Shown piece after piece: positions 1-9,400 of a stretch of DNA of 10,946 nt. Position numbers and translations under genes: made by a program. Below the pieces are notes generated by a model. That model had not been told where the DNA came from, made no database searches, and saw only the letters and a program-made list of their open reading frames with translations. Where the stretch lies: assembly GCA_002314555.1 (NCBI GenBank), contig DCGF01000058.1:950-11895 (forward strand), read 5' to 3'. The DNA comes from Ruminococcaceae bacterium UBA1785 (lineage in GTDB: Bacteria > Bacillota > Clostridia > Oscillospirales > Acutalibacteraceae). Positions within the stretch are counted from its first letter, which is position 1. Each line of letters starts with the position of its first letter.

Positions 1-550
1 TCCAGTGGTGGTCAGTTCTAAAATATACATATTCTTCGTCTACATAGCGCTCAAGTTCTTTATATGCGTTTACAGTCTTTACGTTCTTTGCAGTAACAGC
101 AGCATATGCAACTTCCATAGCTGTCTTCTCTGAACGGTCACCTGTGTGATATTCTTCTGGACCGTAGAACTCGATAGAGGTTGGAGCTAGGAGCATGTAT
201 ACATTTACATTTGGAACCTTCTCTGCAAAAGCACTGATATATCCTGCGTATCTTTTCATACCAGGTTCGTTTTTGCCGAAAATCTCCATAGCTCTGTTGC
301 CCTGAACGATAATAGCACCGGTGTTTTTATATTCCTGTGCCACTGTTGTGGCTCTAGTATATTCTGTGGTTGTGGTAGTGGTGGTCTGATCCTGTACTGT
401 AGTCTGCTCTTTAGAGTCGGCAGTAGTCTCAGCTGTAGGAATAGTAGTTGTTTTACCAAAGATAAGGATGCAAATCATTATCGCAACAACTACAACCAAA
501 GAACCAATAGCTATAGGGACTTGCTTTTTATCAAAACCTTTTACACTCAT
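1..550 (-). CDS. DHHW-family membrane-anchored envelope protein, N-terminal part (runs off the left edge)
   Basis: The first 183 residues are visible; the C-terminal part lies outside the window. A short cytoplasmic N-terminus precedes one hydrophobic segment (about residues 11-32), then a Thr-rich low-complexity linker (about 33-70) and the start of an extracytoplasmic domain. The visible sequence ends at residues 180-183 with Asp-His-His-Trp in the context RTDHHW, the signature that names the DHHW family. This family is related to SGNH/AlgJ-AlgX-type acyltransferase partners. A GNRAME stretch (84-89) and LAPTS with Ser125 (121-125) look like earlier conserved blocks. Members often sit beside MBOAT acyltransferases and are thought to help O-acylate surface polysaccharides; that role is inferred, since no MBOAT gene is visible here. 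The ATG at 550 overlaps the stop of the upstream phosphoesterase by one base (TAATG), and AGGAAAGG lies just upstream as ribosome binding site, so the two genes are probably translationally coupled. Confidence 0.85.
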   Translation of the reverse strand, partial: MSVKGFDKKQVPIAIGSLVVVVAIMICILIFGKTTTIPTAETTADSKEQTTVQDQTTTTTTTEYTRATTVAQEYKNTGAIIVQGNRAMEIFGKNEPGMKRYAGYISAFAEKVPNVNVYMLLAPTSIEFYGPEEYHTGDRSEKTAMEVAYAAVTAKNVKTVNAYKELERYVDEEYVYFRTDHHW

Positions 551-1239
551 TAGATACCCTTTCCTGATTCAACTTCAAGTATGTTGTTAAACACTGCTAC
601 CTGTGAACTTGAGATATGCTTATCTAGGTGCATGCTACCAAAGTACCAGCGCTTATATTCGCATGAATTTCCAAGTTCTTCGAGATATGTATTTAAGAGT
701 GAGAGTCTATTTTTATTAATTGTCTTAAGCTGAAGGAAATCCTTTACTCTAGCTGAAGGCTCATGAGTGATAATGTAATCAACTCTGTTGTCATGCTTTT
801 CGATGTTATCTGCACCGGTAAGAAGTTCCTGCTGACTAGGTGATTCCTCTTTAAACCAGGTGTTGTTAGCAATTCTAAGGTCAATATCAGGGCTTTCGCC
901 ACCACCCATAGTGAAGAAGGTCTTACCTTCGATAGTGAAGACCTGACCCCTCATAAGGTGATAGAGGTTACCGCCGAGATAATGAACTTTACCGCCGTTC
1001 CACTCTGAAACCTCACACGCATTAAGGAGCTTAAAGTTTTCATGAGTGCCATCGATAAAGCAAATATTAAATTTCTTTTCACTGAGTTTCTTTAAAATTT
1101 TGGCCTCTTCTTTTCCACCGTTCCAGATAAAACCGAAATCGCCGCAAACAATCAGCGTGTCGCCGTGTCCAAGTTTCCTTGCAGCACCGGAGTTAAAACG
1201 GTCGAGATCGCCATGAACGTCACCAGTTACATAAACCAT
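550..1239 (-). CDS. Calcineurin-like metallophosphoesterase, with altered metal-site motifs
   Basis: This 229-residue protein is a stand-alone calcineurin-like phosphoesterase domain with no signal peptide or membrane segment, so it is probably cytoplasmic. The conserved blocks appear in order: GDVHG (Asp7, His9), CGDFG (Asp34), DGTHEN (63-68), ITHEP (His159) and FGSMHLDK (200-207, His204). In the usual family pattern the third block reads GNHE and the last reads GHxH. Here Thr65 replaces the Asn and Ser202 replaces the first His, so two positions that normally help bind the second metal ion are changed. The substrate cannot be predicted; phosphodiesters, phosphoproteins and nucleotides are all possible. 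The start at 1239 is supported by AAAGAGGA at 1249-1256, nine bases upstream. The gene is first in a minus-strand unit and overlaps the DHHW-family gene by one base, which suggests related or co-regulated functions. The fold is assigned with confidence; the biological role is unknown. Confidence 0.88.
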   Translation of the reverse strand: MVYVTGDVHGDLDRFNSGAARKLGHGDTLIVCGDFGFIWNGGKEEAKILKKLSEKKFNICFIDGTHENFKLLNACEVSEWNGGKVHYLGGNLYHLMRGQVFTIEGKTFFTMGGGESPDIDLRIANNTWFKEESPSQQELLTGADNIEKHDNRVDYIITHEPSARVKDFLQLKTINKNRLSLLNTYLEELGNSCEYKRWYFGSMHLDKHISSSQVAVFNNILEVESGKGI

Positions 1240-1323
1240 AAATTAACATCCTCTTTATTTTCAAGGGAAATATTGTTATACTATATTACAATAAAATTAT
1301 AACATTCACAAGGCGGATTTACT
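1240..1323. promoter_or_regulatory. Divergent promoter region between phosphoesterase and carboxypeptidase genes
   Basis: This AT-rich gap must hold the start signals for two divergent units. On the minus strand there is a perfect TATAAT at 1296-1301, and on the plus strand TATACT at 1277-1282 and TATAAC at 1298-1303. TTGTTA at 1273-1278 could be a plus-strand -35 for TATAAC, but the 19-base spacing is long. No -35 element is convincing, so exact promoters are not assigned. The plus-strand gene has AAGGCGG at 1310-1316, seven bases before its ATG. The minus-strand gene has AAAGAGGA at 1249-1256. No riboswitch or operator structure was noticed. Confidence 0.45.
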
Positions 1324-2760
1324 ATGAAAAAAAGATTAACATTTTTTATTACAATAATGTTAATTATTGCCCTTTTGTTGCCGACTGTTTTTGCTATTCC
1401 AGCGGCTGCAACTTATAACGGTGAAGTTGAATTCTCAGCTGAAATCGTATATATGGAGAACCTCGACAGCAACACTGTTATCTTTGATAAAAACTCATCT
1501 AAGAGAACTCCAATGGCTTCTTTAACAAAGATAACCACAGCATGTGTTGTACTTGATAACTGTGACGACCTTGATGAGGAAGTAAAAGTTTCTAAAACTG
1601 CTATAGCTGCACTTAACGGAACTAACAGTTCAACTGCAGGTACTCAGGTAGGCGAAGTTTTAACTGTGCGTCAGCTTCTTTATTTAATGCTCGTGCGAAG
1701 CGCTAACGAAGCTTCATGTATCCTCGCTGAGCACGTTGGCGGTAGCATCGAAAACTTCGTCGGCATGATGAACGAATTCGCTGAAAGCCTCGGCCTTAAA
1801 AACACTCATTACGTCAACACACACGGTCTTGACGCAGATGATCACTACACCACAGCCGAGGACCTCGCAGTAATAATTAAATATGCACTTCAAAACGAAA
1901 CATTTTGTGAAATAGTATCCTCTCCTTCTTATACCCAGCCAGCCACAAACAAACGTAAGGAGACCACTTATACAAACACAAATAATCTCCTCTTATCAAA
2001 CAGTTCATACTACTATGAGCCTTGTAAAGGTATTAAAACTGGCTCCACAACAAATGCAGGCTACTGCCTCGCATCATATGCTACAAAGAACGGTTACACA
2101 TACCTTTGCATCATCATAAATGCTCCTTACGACTACTTAAACGAGGAAGCGACTATTAAGACAAACTTTGCTTTTAGAGAAACAAAAGAAGCATATGAAT
2201 GGGTATTCAGTAACATCAAACTTAAGACCATCTGTTCAACAACAGATGTTATTGACGTAGTGAATGTCGACCTCGCACGAAAGACTGATCATGTCAGACT
2301 TGTGCCAGCGAACGACGTGTCTACATTGATGCCGGCGAACATAGACTCCTCTCAGCTTGAGATTAAGACTGTTCCTGGCTCACTCGACACAGACCTCAAG
2401 GCTCCTATTAAAGCCGGAACAGTCCTCGGCCAAGCTGAGATTAAGTACGCCGGCGAAATTATAGAAACTGTCGACCTTGTCGCTGGCGAAGACGTTGAAC
2501 GAAGCGGAATTGCAGCTCTTAAGTACGGCATTAAGACCTTCTTAAAGAGCAAATTCATGCGCTTCGTCTATATCGGAATCGCATTATTAATCCTTATCGG
2601 TATTGGCCTTCGTTATTATAATAAAAACATCCGTAAGACAAAGAAGTATAAAGTGGTAACTACTAATAGACCTATTAGAACCACCACAGGCTTTAACAGA
2701 AAATATAAACGAACCACAGGATTTAAAAACTTAAACGGCAAGGGAAATAGAAGAAGATAA
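1324..2760 (+). CDS. D-alanyl-D-alanine carboxypeptidase, peptidase family S11 (low-molecular-weight penicillin-binding protein)
   Basis: This 478-residue enzyme should remove the terminal D-Ala from peptidoglycan pentapeptides on the outer face of the membrane. It begins with a signal peptide (Lys/Arg start, hydrophobic core about 6-24, Ala-rich cleavage region near 27-29). The three active-site motifs of S11 serine peptidases are intact: SLTK (Ser66 nucleophile, Lys69), SAN (126-128) and KTG (238-240). A beta-rich C-terminal domain of the PBP5 type follows (about 297-390). A hydrophobic anchor spans about 413-431. The last 48 residues form a tail with 17 Lys/Arg and no Asp or Glu, with a short RTTGF-like motif twice; positive charge fits a cytoplasmic location. 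The ATG at 1324 follows AAGGCGG with seven bases between. The gene is monocistronic, divergent from the phosphoesterase and convergent with the NRPS unit, and ends at a strong hairpin. Family assignment is secure; the exact paralogue (dacA, dacF or another) is not. Confidence 0.95.
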   Translation: MKKRLTFFITIMLIIALLLPTVFAIPAAATYNGEVEFSAEIVYMENLDSNTVIFDKNSSKRTPMASLTKITTACVVLDNCDDLDEEVKVSKTAIAALNGTNSSTAGTQVGEVLTVRQLLYLMLVRSANEASCILAEHVGGSIENFVGMMNEFAESLGLKNTHYVNTHGLDADDHYTTAEDLAVIIKYALQNETFCEIVSSPSYTQPATNKRKETTYTNTNNLLLSNSSYYYEPCKGIKTGSTTNAGYCLASYATKNGYTYLCIIINAPYDYLNEEATIKTNFAFRETKEAYEWVFSNIKLKTICSTTDVIDVVNVDLARKTDHVRLVPANDVSTLMPANIDSSQLEIKTVPGSLDTDLKAPIKAGTVLGQAEIKYAGEIIETVDLVAGEDVERSGIAALKYGIKTFLKSKFMRFVYIGIALLILIGIGLRYYNKNIRKTKKYKVVTTNRPIRTTTGFNRKYKRTTGFKNLNGKGNRRR

Positions 2761-2763
2761 AAG

Positions 2764-2798
2764 AAACGGTATCAGGAAACTGATACCGTTTTTCTTTT
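2764..2798. terminator. Rho-independent terminator shared by the convergent carboxypeptidase and NRPS units
   Basis: A perfect 12-bp stem (arms 2764-2775 and 2780-2791, AAACGGTATCAG and its complement) closes a GAAA tetraloop. It is followed on the plus strand by a T-rich run (TTTTTCTTTT), four bases after the carboxypeptidase stop codon. Read on the minus strand, the hairpin is followed by CTTTTATCTTCTTC, so it can also end transcripts from the phosphopantetheinyl transferase gene. The plus-strand T run overlaps the stop codon of that gene (2797-2799), so the two convergent genes are packed against one hairpin. Confidence 0.92.
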
Positions 2799-3408
2799 AC
2801 ATTTTTATGATTTCTAAGTTTATCTCTTCCCCTGAACAAACTGCCAAGGTGTAATCAAGAAAAGTCGCATACTTTCCAAAAATCACATCGCCTTTATATG
2901 CTATAGGCTTACCGTTTATCATAGGCATCACGGAGAAAGAGGCGTAATCCATAGAGATTCCAAGCCCGTTTAGTTTGCTTGCGCTCTCCTTTAAAGTCCA
3001 AATGATAAAGAACCTATTCTTTATGTCGTCATGGATGAATTCCTGTTCTAAAGGTGCGAAGACCCGCTCCGCAACCGAGAAATGTCTTACGTCATTTTTC
3101 TCAATATCTACGCCAACTTCAGCCTCAGATACTGCTAAAGCCACATAATCTCCGCTGTGTGAGATGCTGAACTTTTTAAAAGTACTGTCTGAATATGGCT
3201 TGCCGTGCTCTGAGAGTTTTATGTCCTGCTCTTTGAGCCCAAGCACTTCTTTGAGCAGCACGGCGACGCCGAGGCAGCGAAGCGTATCCTCTCTGCTCCT
3301 AAACCTCTTAGAGCGGTCAAGCCGCTCCTTAAAGTCAGCAGAGAAATACTCTTCGCCTATAGAGTCAACCTTTTCAATTGGCAAAAGATATACTTTTACG
3401 TCTGACAT
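2797..3408 (-). CDS. Sfp-type 4'-phosphopantetheinyl transferase, probable activator of the adjacent NRPS
   Basis: This 203-residue protein is expected to transfer the 4'-phosphopantetheine arm from coenzyme A to a conserved Ser of carrier domains, turning apo carriers into holo form in the cytoplasm. The family motifs are clear: FSISHSG (80-86), GVDIEK (99-104, with Asp101 and Glu103 as expected Mg2+ ligands) and WTLKESASKLNG (137-148, with Glu141 and Lys145). Its length and the two-half layout fit the Sfp/Gsp group rather than the short AcpS type used for fatty-acid synthesis. The ATG at 3408 lies eight bases after the NRPS stop codon, and AAGGTG overlapping that stop serves as ribosome binding site, so the gene is co-transcribed with and probably dedicated to the NRPS. 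The N-terminal half looks somewhat richer in GC than the NRPS. A wider role on other carrier proteins cannot be excluded. Confidence 0.95.
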   Translation of the reverse strand: MSDVKVYLLPIEKVDSIGEEYFSADFKERLDRSKRFRSREDTLRCLGVAVLLKEVLGLKEQDIKLSEHGKPYSDSTFKKFSISHSGDYVALAVSEAEVGVDIEKNDVRHFSVAERVFAPLEQEFIHDDIKNRFFIIWTLKESASKLNGLGISMDYASFSVMPMINGKPIAYKGDVIFGKYATFLDYTLAVCSGEEINLEIIKM

Positions 3409-3416
3409 AATTCACC

Positions 3417-6400
3417 TTAATCAAAGAATCCAAGTTCATCGAGTCTACTAAATACTCTATCAAGATAGTTGTCCTCAAGGAACGGCCATGAGAAGCCAAT
3501 TCTGTAAAGGATATCTGCGGTAAATGTGTTATCCACATCAATCATTGTGACACCCTTGATATCGTTTGTAACGAGACCTGAAAGTTTTGCATTTACACTG
3601 TCGTCACCGAGCATGCGATAGTATTCTTCGTAATACTCATCATCCGGTACAAGTTTTATAGTATGCCCGCATCTAGTAGAGGCCTCAAAGAGCTTTGATT
3701 CATCAAATATTAGTCTACTATTTGCATTAAAGGCAGTGAAGATATCGTTAGTTCCAGAAAGGGCAACGATGGCCTCCGCAGTTTTATCAACAGGAGAGAA
3801 ATCCATTGGATGAGTAGCGTTGCCGAGTGGAGCCTTTCCTATTGTCATAAAGCCTTTAAGCGCCTTTAAGAAGCTATTTGTATACATGTTGATTTGGAAC
3901 TGACCGTCAGAGTATCTACCCATAAGGTTACCAACACGAATGATTTTGCCACGAAGACCTCTGTTCTCGATAGCATCAATCATAAGAAGCTCTGCCTTAT
4001 ATTTTGAGATACAGTACTGGTTATTCATGTTATCAACACAGAAGAGTTGATTCTCATACATCTTAAGGTTCTTCTTTTGGCTTTCTGCATTATGAGCACC
4101 CGGAACTGATGTTGTAGAGATTTGAATAAGTCTTGCTCCCTTATTAAGAGCAAGCTCGATAAGTCTCTCAACGCCTCTAACATTTACTGTCTCTATAGAG
4201 TTATCAGATGCAAAATGCTTTACAAGTGCTGCACAGTTGATAATTGTATCAAAGTGATAGTTCTTTAATTGTTCAATTGTGTTATCACCTGTGACATTGA
4301 TATCAAAGAGTGTGATTCTACTCGGATATTCTTCAAGGAAGCACTCGTCGAAATAGTACTCCGAGAAAGCATTTAGATGGCTCTCTGGAGATGAGAATCC
4401 TGAACTTCTAACGAAGCAGTATACATGACCTTTCTCGGTCTCAAGAAGTCTCTTTAAAACATGCATTCCAAGGAAGCCTGTAGCACCAGTTAAGAGGACA
4501 TCTCCAAGTTCTTCGCGCTTTACAAGACCCGCATATTCACGAGTGTTATGCGCGAGTGCAGGAATCTTTTCAACATCAACTTCTTCTGAAACGACTGGGG
4601 CACTTACTTTTCCGCCCTTTTCTTCTACAAAGGCTGCGAGTTCCTCTACTGTCTGATAATCAAAGATGTCCTGATACTCAATCTCAATCATCTTTGACTT
4701 TAAGAACATTACAACTTTTGATGCAAGGAGTGAACTGCCGCCGATCTCAAAGAAGTTATCTTCACGACTAACATCATCTCCGATTACATCGCCAAAGACC
4801 TCAGCTATTGTCTTTTCAAGTTCTGTCTTTGGAGGTGTTCTCTTTCTATCTCTATCAGGCTCCTTAATATCTTTAAGTGCCTTCTTATTAGTCTTACCGT
4901 TTGCAGTAATCGGCATTGAGTCAAGTTTGATTATTACCTTTGGCACCATATATTCGGTGAGAGTTTTCTTGATCTTTTCAGAAATTTCCTCTGGGGTGAT
5001 ACCATTATCTGTGGTGTAAAAGGCTGCGAGATACGCACCGTTTCCTTCACCCTTTACGATTACTGCAGAGTTTACAACACCGTAGCAAGAACCGATAGCA
5101 GACTCAATTTCACCGAGTTCAATTCTAAGTCCACGAAGTTTTATCTGATCGTCGATTCTTCCATGGAAAGCTATCTCTTCTCTGTGGTTAATAAGAGAGA
5201 GGTCGCCAGATTTATATGCTCTCTCCCCGTTTAACTTGTAGAACGTCTTAGCGGTTAAATCGTCGCGGTTAATGTATCCATTACCTACACCTATTCCGAC
5301 AATTATGAGTTCACCGAGTGCGCCCATAGGAAGGATATGGCCCTGTTTGTCAGTGATGTAGATTTTATAGTTTGCAAGCGGGGTACCGATGGTGATATTT
5401 TCAGCATCATTTAGTAGACTTGCAGAACAAGCAATTGTTGCTTCGGATGGTCCATATGCATTAACAATCTTAAGTTCACTATTTGCTGCACGAAGTTTTT
5501 CATATGTGTTCTTCGGGAATGCTTCGCCACCGATTATTACAGATTTGAAGTTCTTTAGATACTTCTCAAACTCCTCATCATCAAGCATTGAAGTGATAAG
5601 GGCTGGTGTTCCAGTAAGGCCATCAACTCTGTACTTTTTACACATTTCTCTGAAGCCTTCAATATCGTGAATCTCTGCGTCAGATGCTATGCAAATAGTC
5701 TTTCCGTTTACGAGAGCAATAATACTGTCGATGATAGATGCATCAAATGTATATGCTACACATGCCGCTACCCTTTCTGCTGTGTAGTTATGTGTTTGAA
5801 TATTCTTTTCGTTAGCATTTGAGATATTTGTAAGTCCCTGTTGAGTTACAGTTACACCCTTTGGCTTTCCTGTAGAGCCAGATGTGTAAATCATATATGC
5901 AAGATCCTCTTGACCAATCTCAACATCTAAGTTGCCAAAGCCCTTGGCCTTTTCAATTTCTTCAAGGAAGAGAACAGGAATACCTAGACCGTCAAAGAGT
6001 TCTTTGCGGTCTTCTACCATCTTCTTTGTTGAAACAATAGCCTTAAGAGCGCAGTCCTCTGCTATGAAAGAGATTCTGTCATCCGGATAAGCTGGAGACA
6101 TATAGAGGAATGCAGCACCTGTCTTTAAAATACCAAATTGCGCTATATTAATAAGTCTATTTCTCTCTGTGATGATACCTACGTTATCCTTTGGATTTAC
6201 TCCATTCTTAACAAGTTCATGAGCCAAAGCATTTGCAGAATTATTAAGCTCTTTATATGTGATTGATTCCTTTTCACAGATTGTGAGCACATCGATAGGA
6301 TTTGAAATAACAGCAATTCTGTCAGGATTCTCCTCCGCCTGTTTTTCAATCAAGCGGTGAGCTGGGATGTATGGAACATCAACAAATGTATCGTTGAAGT

Positions 6401-9400
6401 GATCAAACTTTTTAAGTTCGCTCTCCGATGTAATATCAACATCCTTTAGCATCTTTGATGCAAGGACGCTCTTCACTGTAGTCTCATATGCATCAATTAC
6501 AGTAGCTATAAGTTCATCGCTGTACTTGCCACCGTTATATTCGATGTGAGCATTATATGAGGATAACTTATCAAAAACTTCGATACAGATATCCGCTTTT
6601 GATTCGTCATTTTCCATAGGTACCGGAGTGAGTGTGCATCCACCGACAGTTGGTGCAGAGCCAATCTCTCCTTGGTAGATGAACATAGTATCTGCGCTAA
6701 GGGACAGGTCTCTTGCCGCATCAGCGAAAGAATAGATGTCATTCTTCTTAAGGCCACCAAGTCTCTCTTCAACATCCTTAAAGAAATCGCTGATGTCCTT
6801 TTCTGGATTAACCTCTAAGAATACAGGAATCGTCTTTACAAGCATGGCGAGAAGATTCTCTGTTCTAGGGTCAGTTCTTCCGTTATATATAGTTGTAAAA
6901 TACGCATCCTCATGAGCCGTAAATTTCGAGAGAAGGATAGAGAATACACCCGTGAAGAAAACATTCTTTGTAATCTTATTTTCTTCGCAGTATTTATCAA
7001 TTAATTCATATTCAAAACTGAAGTTATAGTCCTTTGTACCAAGTGACTTCTTTTCATTTCTATCAGTACAGATGTGATAGTCATCAGAGACGCCTTCAAA
7101 GACGTTTTTATAGTAGACTACTGCTTCGTCGAACTCCTTGCTGAGTCTTGCGTCGTTCTCCTCAAGTGAGTAGTCAAAAATTGTAAATGTCTCAGCTTCA
7201 GCCGTCTCATTCCTATAACACTTATCAACATCGTTTAAGAATAGATAGATTGATGTACCATCAGAGATGATGTGATGCATCTCTATAAGTAGATAATCTT
7301 CATCTTTATGTGTAATAATTCTAAATTTGAAGAGTGGAGACTCATCAAACTTAAACTCAGTTGGTTTAACCGGTAAGGATATAGCGTTCTCTGAGAACAC
7401 CTCAATCTTCATATCCTTATTTGGAATGAGGACAGGGTCACCGTTATTATTTTGAATTACATTACAGAGCAGAGATGGATGGAGTTTAGCAGCTGATTTG
7501 ATAGCCTCTTTAAGCGCTGCAATATCTATCTCCTTTGGAAGTTTATAGAGGGCTGGAATATTATATTTTGCCATTCCTCCGCCCTGGCACTCAAGGTAGA
7601 TACCAAGCTGAGATTTAGTTAGAGGATAGCTAGAGCGCAGCTCTTTTGTCTCTGCTGCTTTCTTAATATTTCCGGACAAAAGTTCCTCAATAATAGTATT
7701 CTCAACCGAAAGAATGGTAGCATCAGAGAGGAGCTCTTTTGAAGAGATGGTTACACCAAACTTCTTATATATGCCAGATGATAATTTTATAGAGGTTATA
7801 GATGTGATACCAAGGGATGAGAAGTCCATATTTACTGGGAATTCTCCACCACCAAGTATCTCTTTTAAGATGTCACAGATATCAAGCTCGATCTTTGTAA
7901 GACTTCGAATATTATCTTTAATGCCATCATTTGAAGAGACCTCAATAGGAGGAAGTTTTTTCTTATCAACCTTCTGGTTAGGCGTCATTGGAATTTCATC
8001 AAGCTGCATCACTGCTGCAGGAACCATATATGCTGGTTTCTTAGACTTGATGAAACGAGCCAAATCCGCCACATCTATCTTCTCTTTTGAAACGATATAT
8101 GCGTGAATCTCTTTGCCGGTTTTTGCATCAACTGCTATAACTGTGGCATCAGTAATCTTTTCATAATCTTTGATTACTTTTTCTACTTCAGAAAGTTCAA
8201 TTCTAAATCCACGAATCTTAACCTGGGAGTCACGTCGACCGATAAACTCCATGTTTCCATCAGGCAAGAAACGAACTATGTCACCTGTCTTATATGCTCT
8301 CTTATAGTCCTCTTTTACATTCTCTTCGAAAGTGTTTAAGACAAATGATTTCTCATTAAGTTCAGGACGATTATAATAACCCATTCCAACCTGAGGACCT
8401 GCAATAACAAGTTCACCTGGCACGCCAACAGGCACACGCCTTCCAAAACCGTCAACAATAAAGAAGTGACAGTTTACCATAGGGAAGCCTATAGGAATGT
8501 TTTCATATTCTTTTAAAACCGGGAACAAGGTTACGCAGACAGTACACTCTGAAGGACCATATCCGTTTATGAGAGTGTAGTTTGTATCCGCTTTATAACC
8601 TACAAGTTTTTCGCCACCACAGACGATTGATCTAAGGGTCTTTATCTCCTTATATTCCCTAGCGAAAAGGCTGCCCACTTGGGTGGTCATTATCATATTT
8701 GTAACAGCGTTATCATCTAGGTACTGTCTTAACTGTTCAAAGTCAAAACGTACTTCATCCGAAAGGATGTGGAGTGTTCCACCGTTATATAAAGTTGGGA
8801 ACATGTCGCCTACGAAGGCATCAAAACTGAAGCTTGCATATGAGGCAACAACGCTATCTTTATCGATATCCGCGCCCCTTGAATATGCGGTGATAAAGGA
8901 CGTTAAATTCTTATGGCTAAGTCTACTTCCCTTTGGCTTTCCTGTTGTGCCTGATGAATAAAGGATGACAAATGAATCCTCAGGCTTTGGAAGTGTGCAC
9001 TTAGTTAAATCTGCTTCTTCCATCTGTCGAAGCTCATCGAAAAGTTCATCTACAAGGATAATAGGACCCTTATAGCCACGGATAAGAGCGTGAAGTCTAT
9101 TTGTTGTAATTACAACATCTGTGGTCGCATCTTCGCACATGAACTCGAGTCTATCAGGTGGATATGAAGGGTCAAGTGGCTGATATGTGGCACCTGCCAT
9201 CATAATACCAAGCGGCAAAATAGCCATCTGCTCACCACGGGTTGTGAGGACACCCACTTGGTCACCTCTACCGATACCGTGTTCATTGAGATATTGAGCC
9301 ATTCTAGCAATTATTTCATAGAGATATTCATAGGTGTATGTTTTCTCTTTAAACACCAAAGCGGTCTTCTTAGGATAGAGAATAGTATTCTCTATAAACT

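Noticed and set aside
2352..2558. Minus-strand open frame inside the carboxypeptidase gene (and similar ones at 256-459, 3164-3451 and 6506-6775)
   Set aside because: Each overlaps a well-supported gene in another frame and encodes a peptide without family features.
1324..2760. The carboxypeptidase as a self-resistance or target gene for the NRPS product
   Set aside because: It is on the opposite strand, separated by a terminator, and has all the marks of ordinary peptidoglycan maturation; adjacency alone is too weak.
3426..4508. Thioesterase as the terminal NRPS domain
   Set aside because: The region has a Rossmann TGATGFLG motif and a YxxxK motif, typical of a thioester reductase, and no GxSxG block was seen.
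7714..8339. Open frames on the plus strand opposite the NRPS (also at 4556-4771, 5389-5670, 8683-8961, 9258-9479 and 10337-10567)
   Set aside because: They lie fully inside a continuous NRPS frame with intact domain motifs, have no recognisable motifs and no good ribosome binding sites; they are shadows of the real gene.
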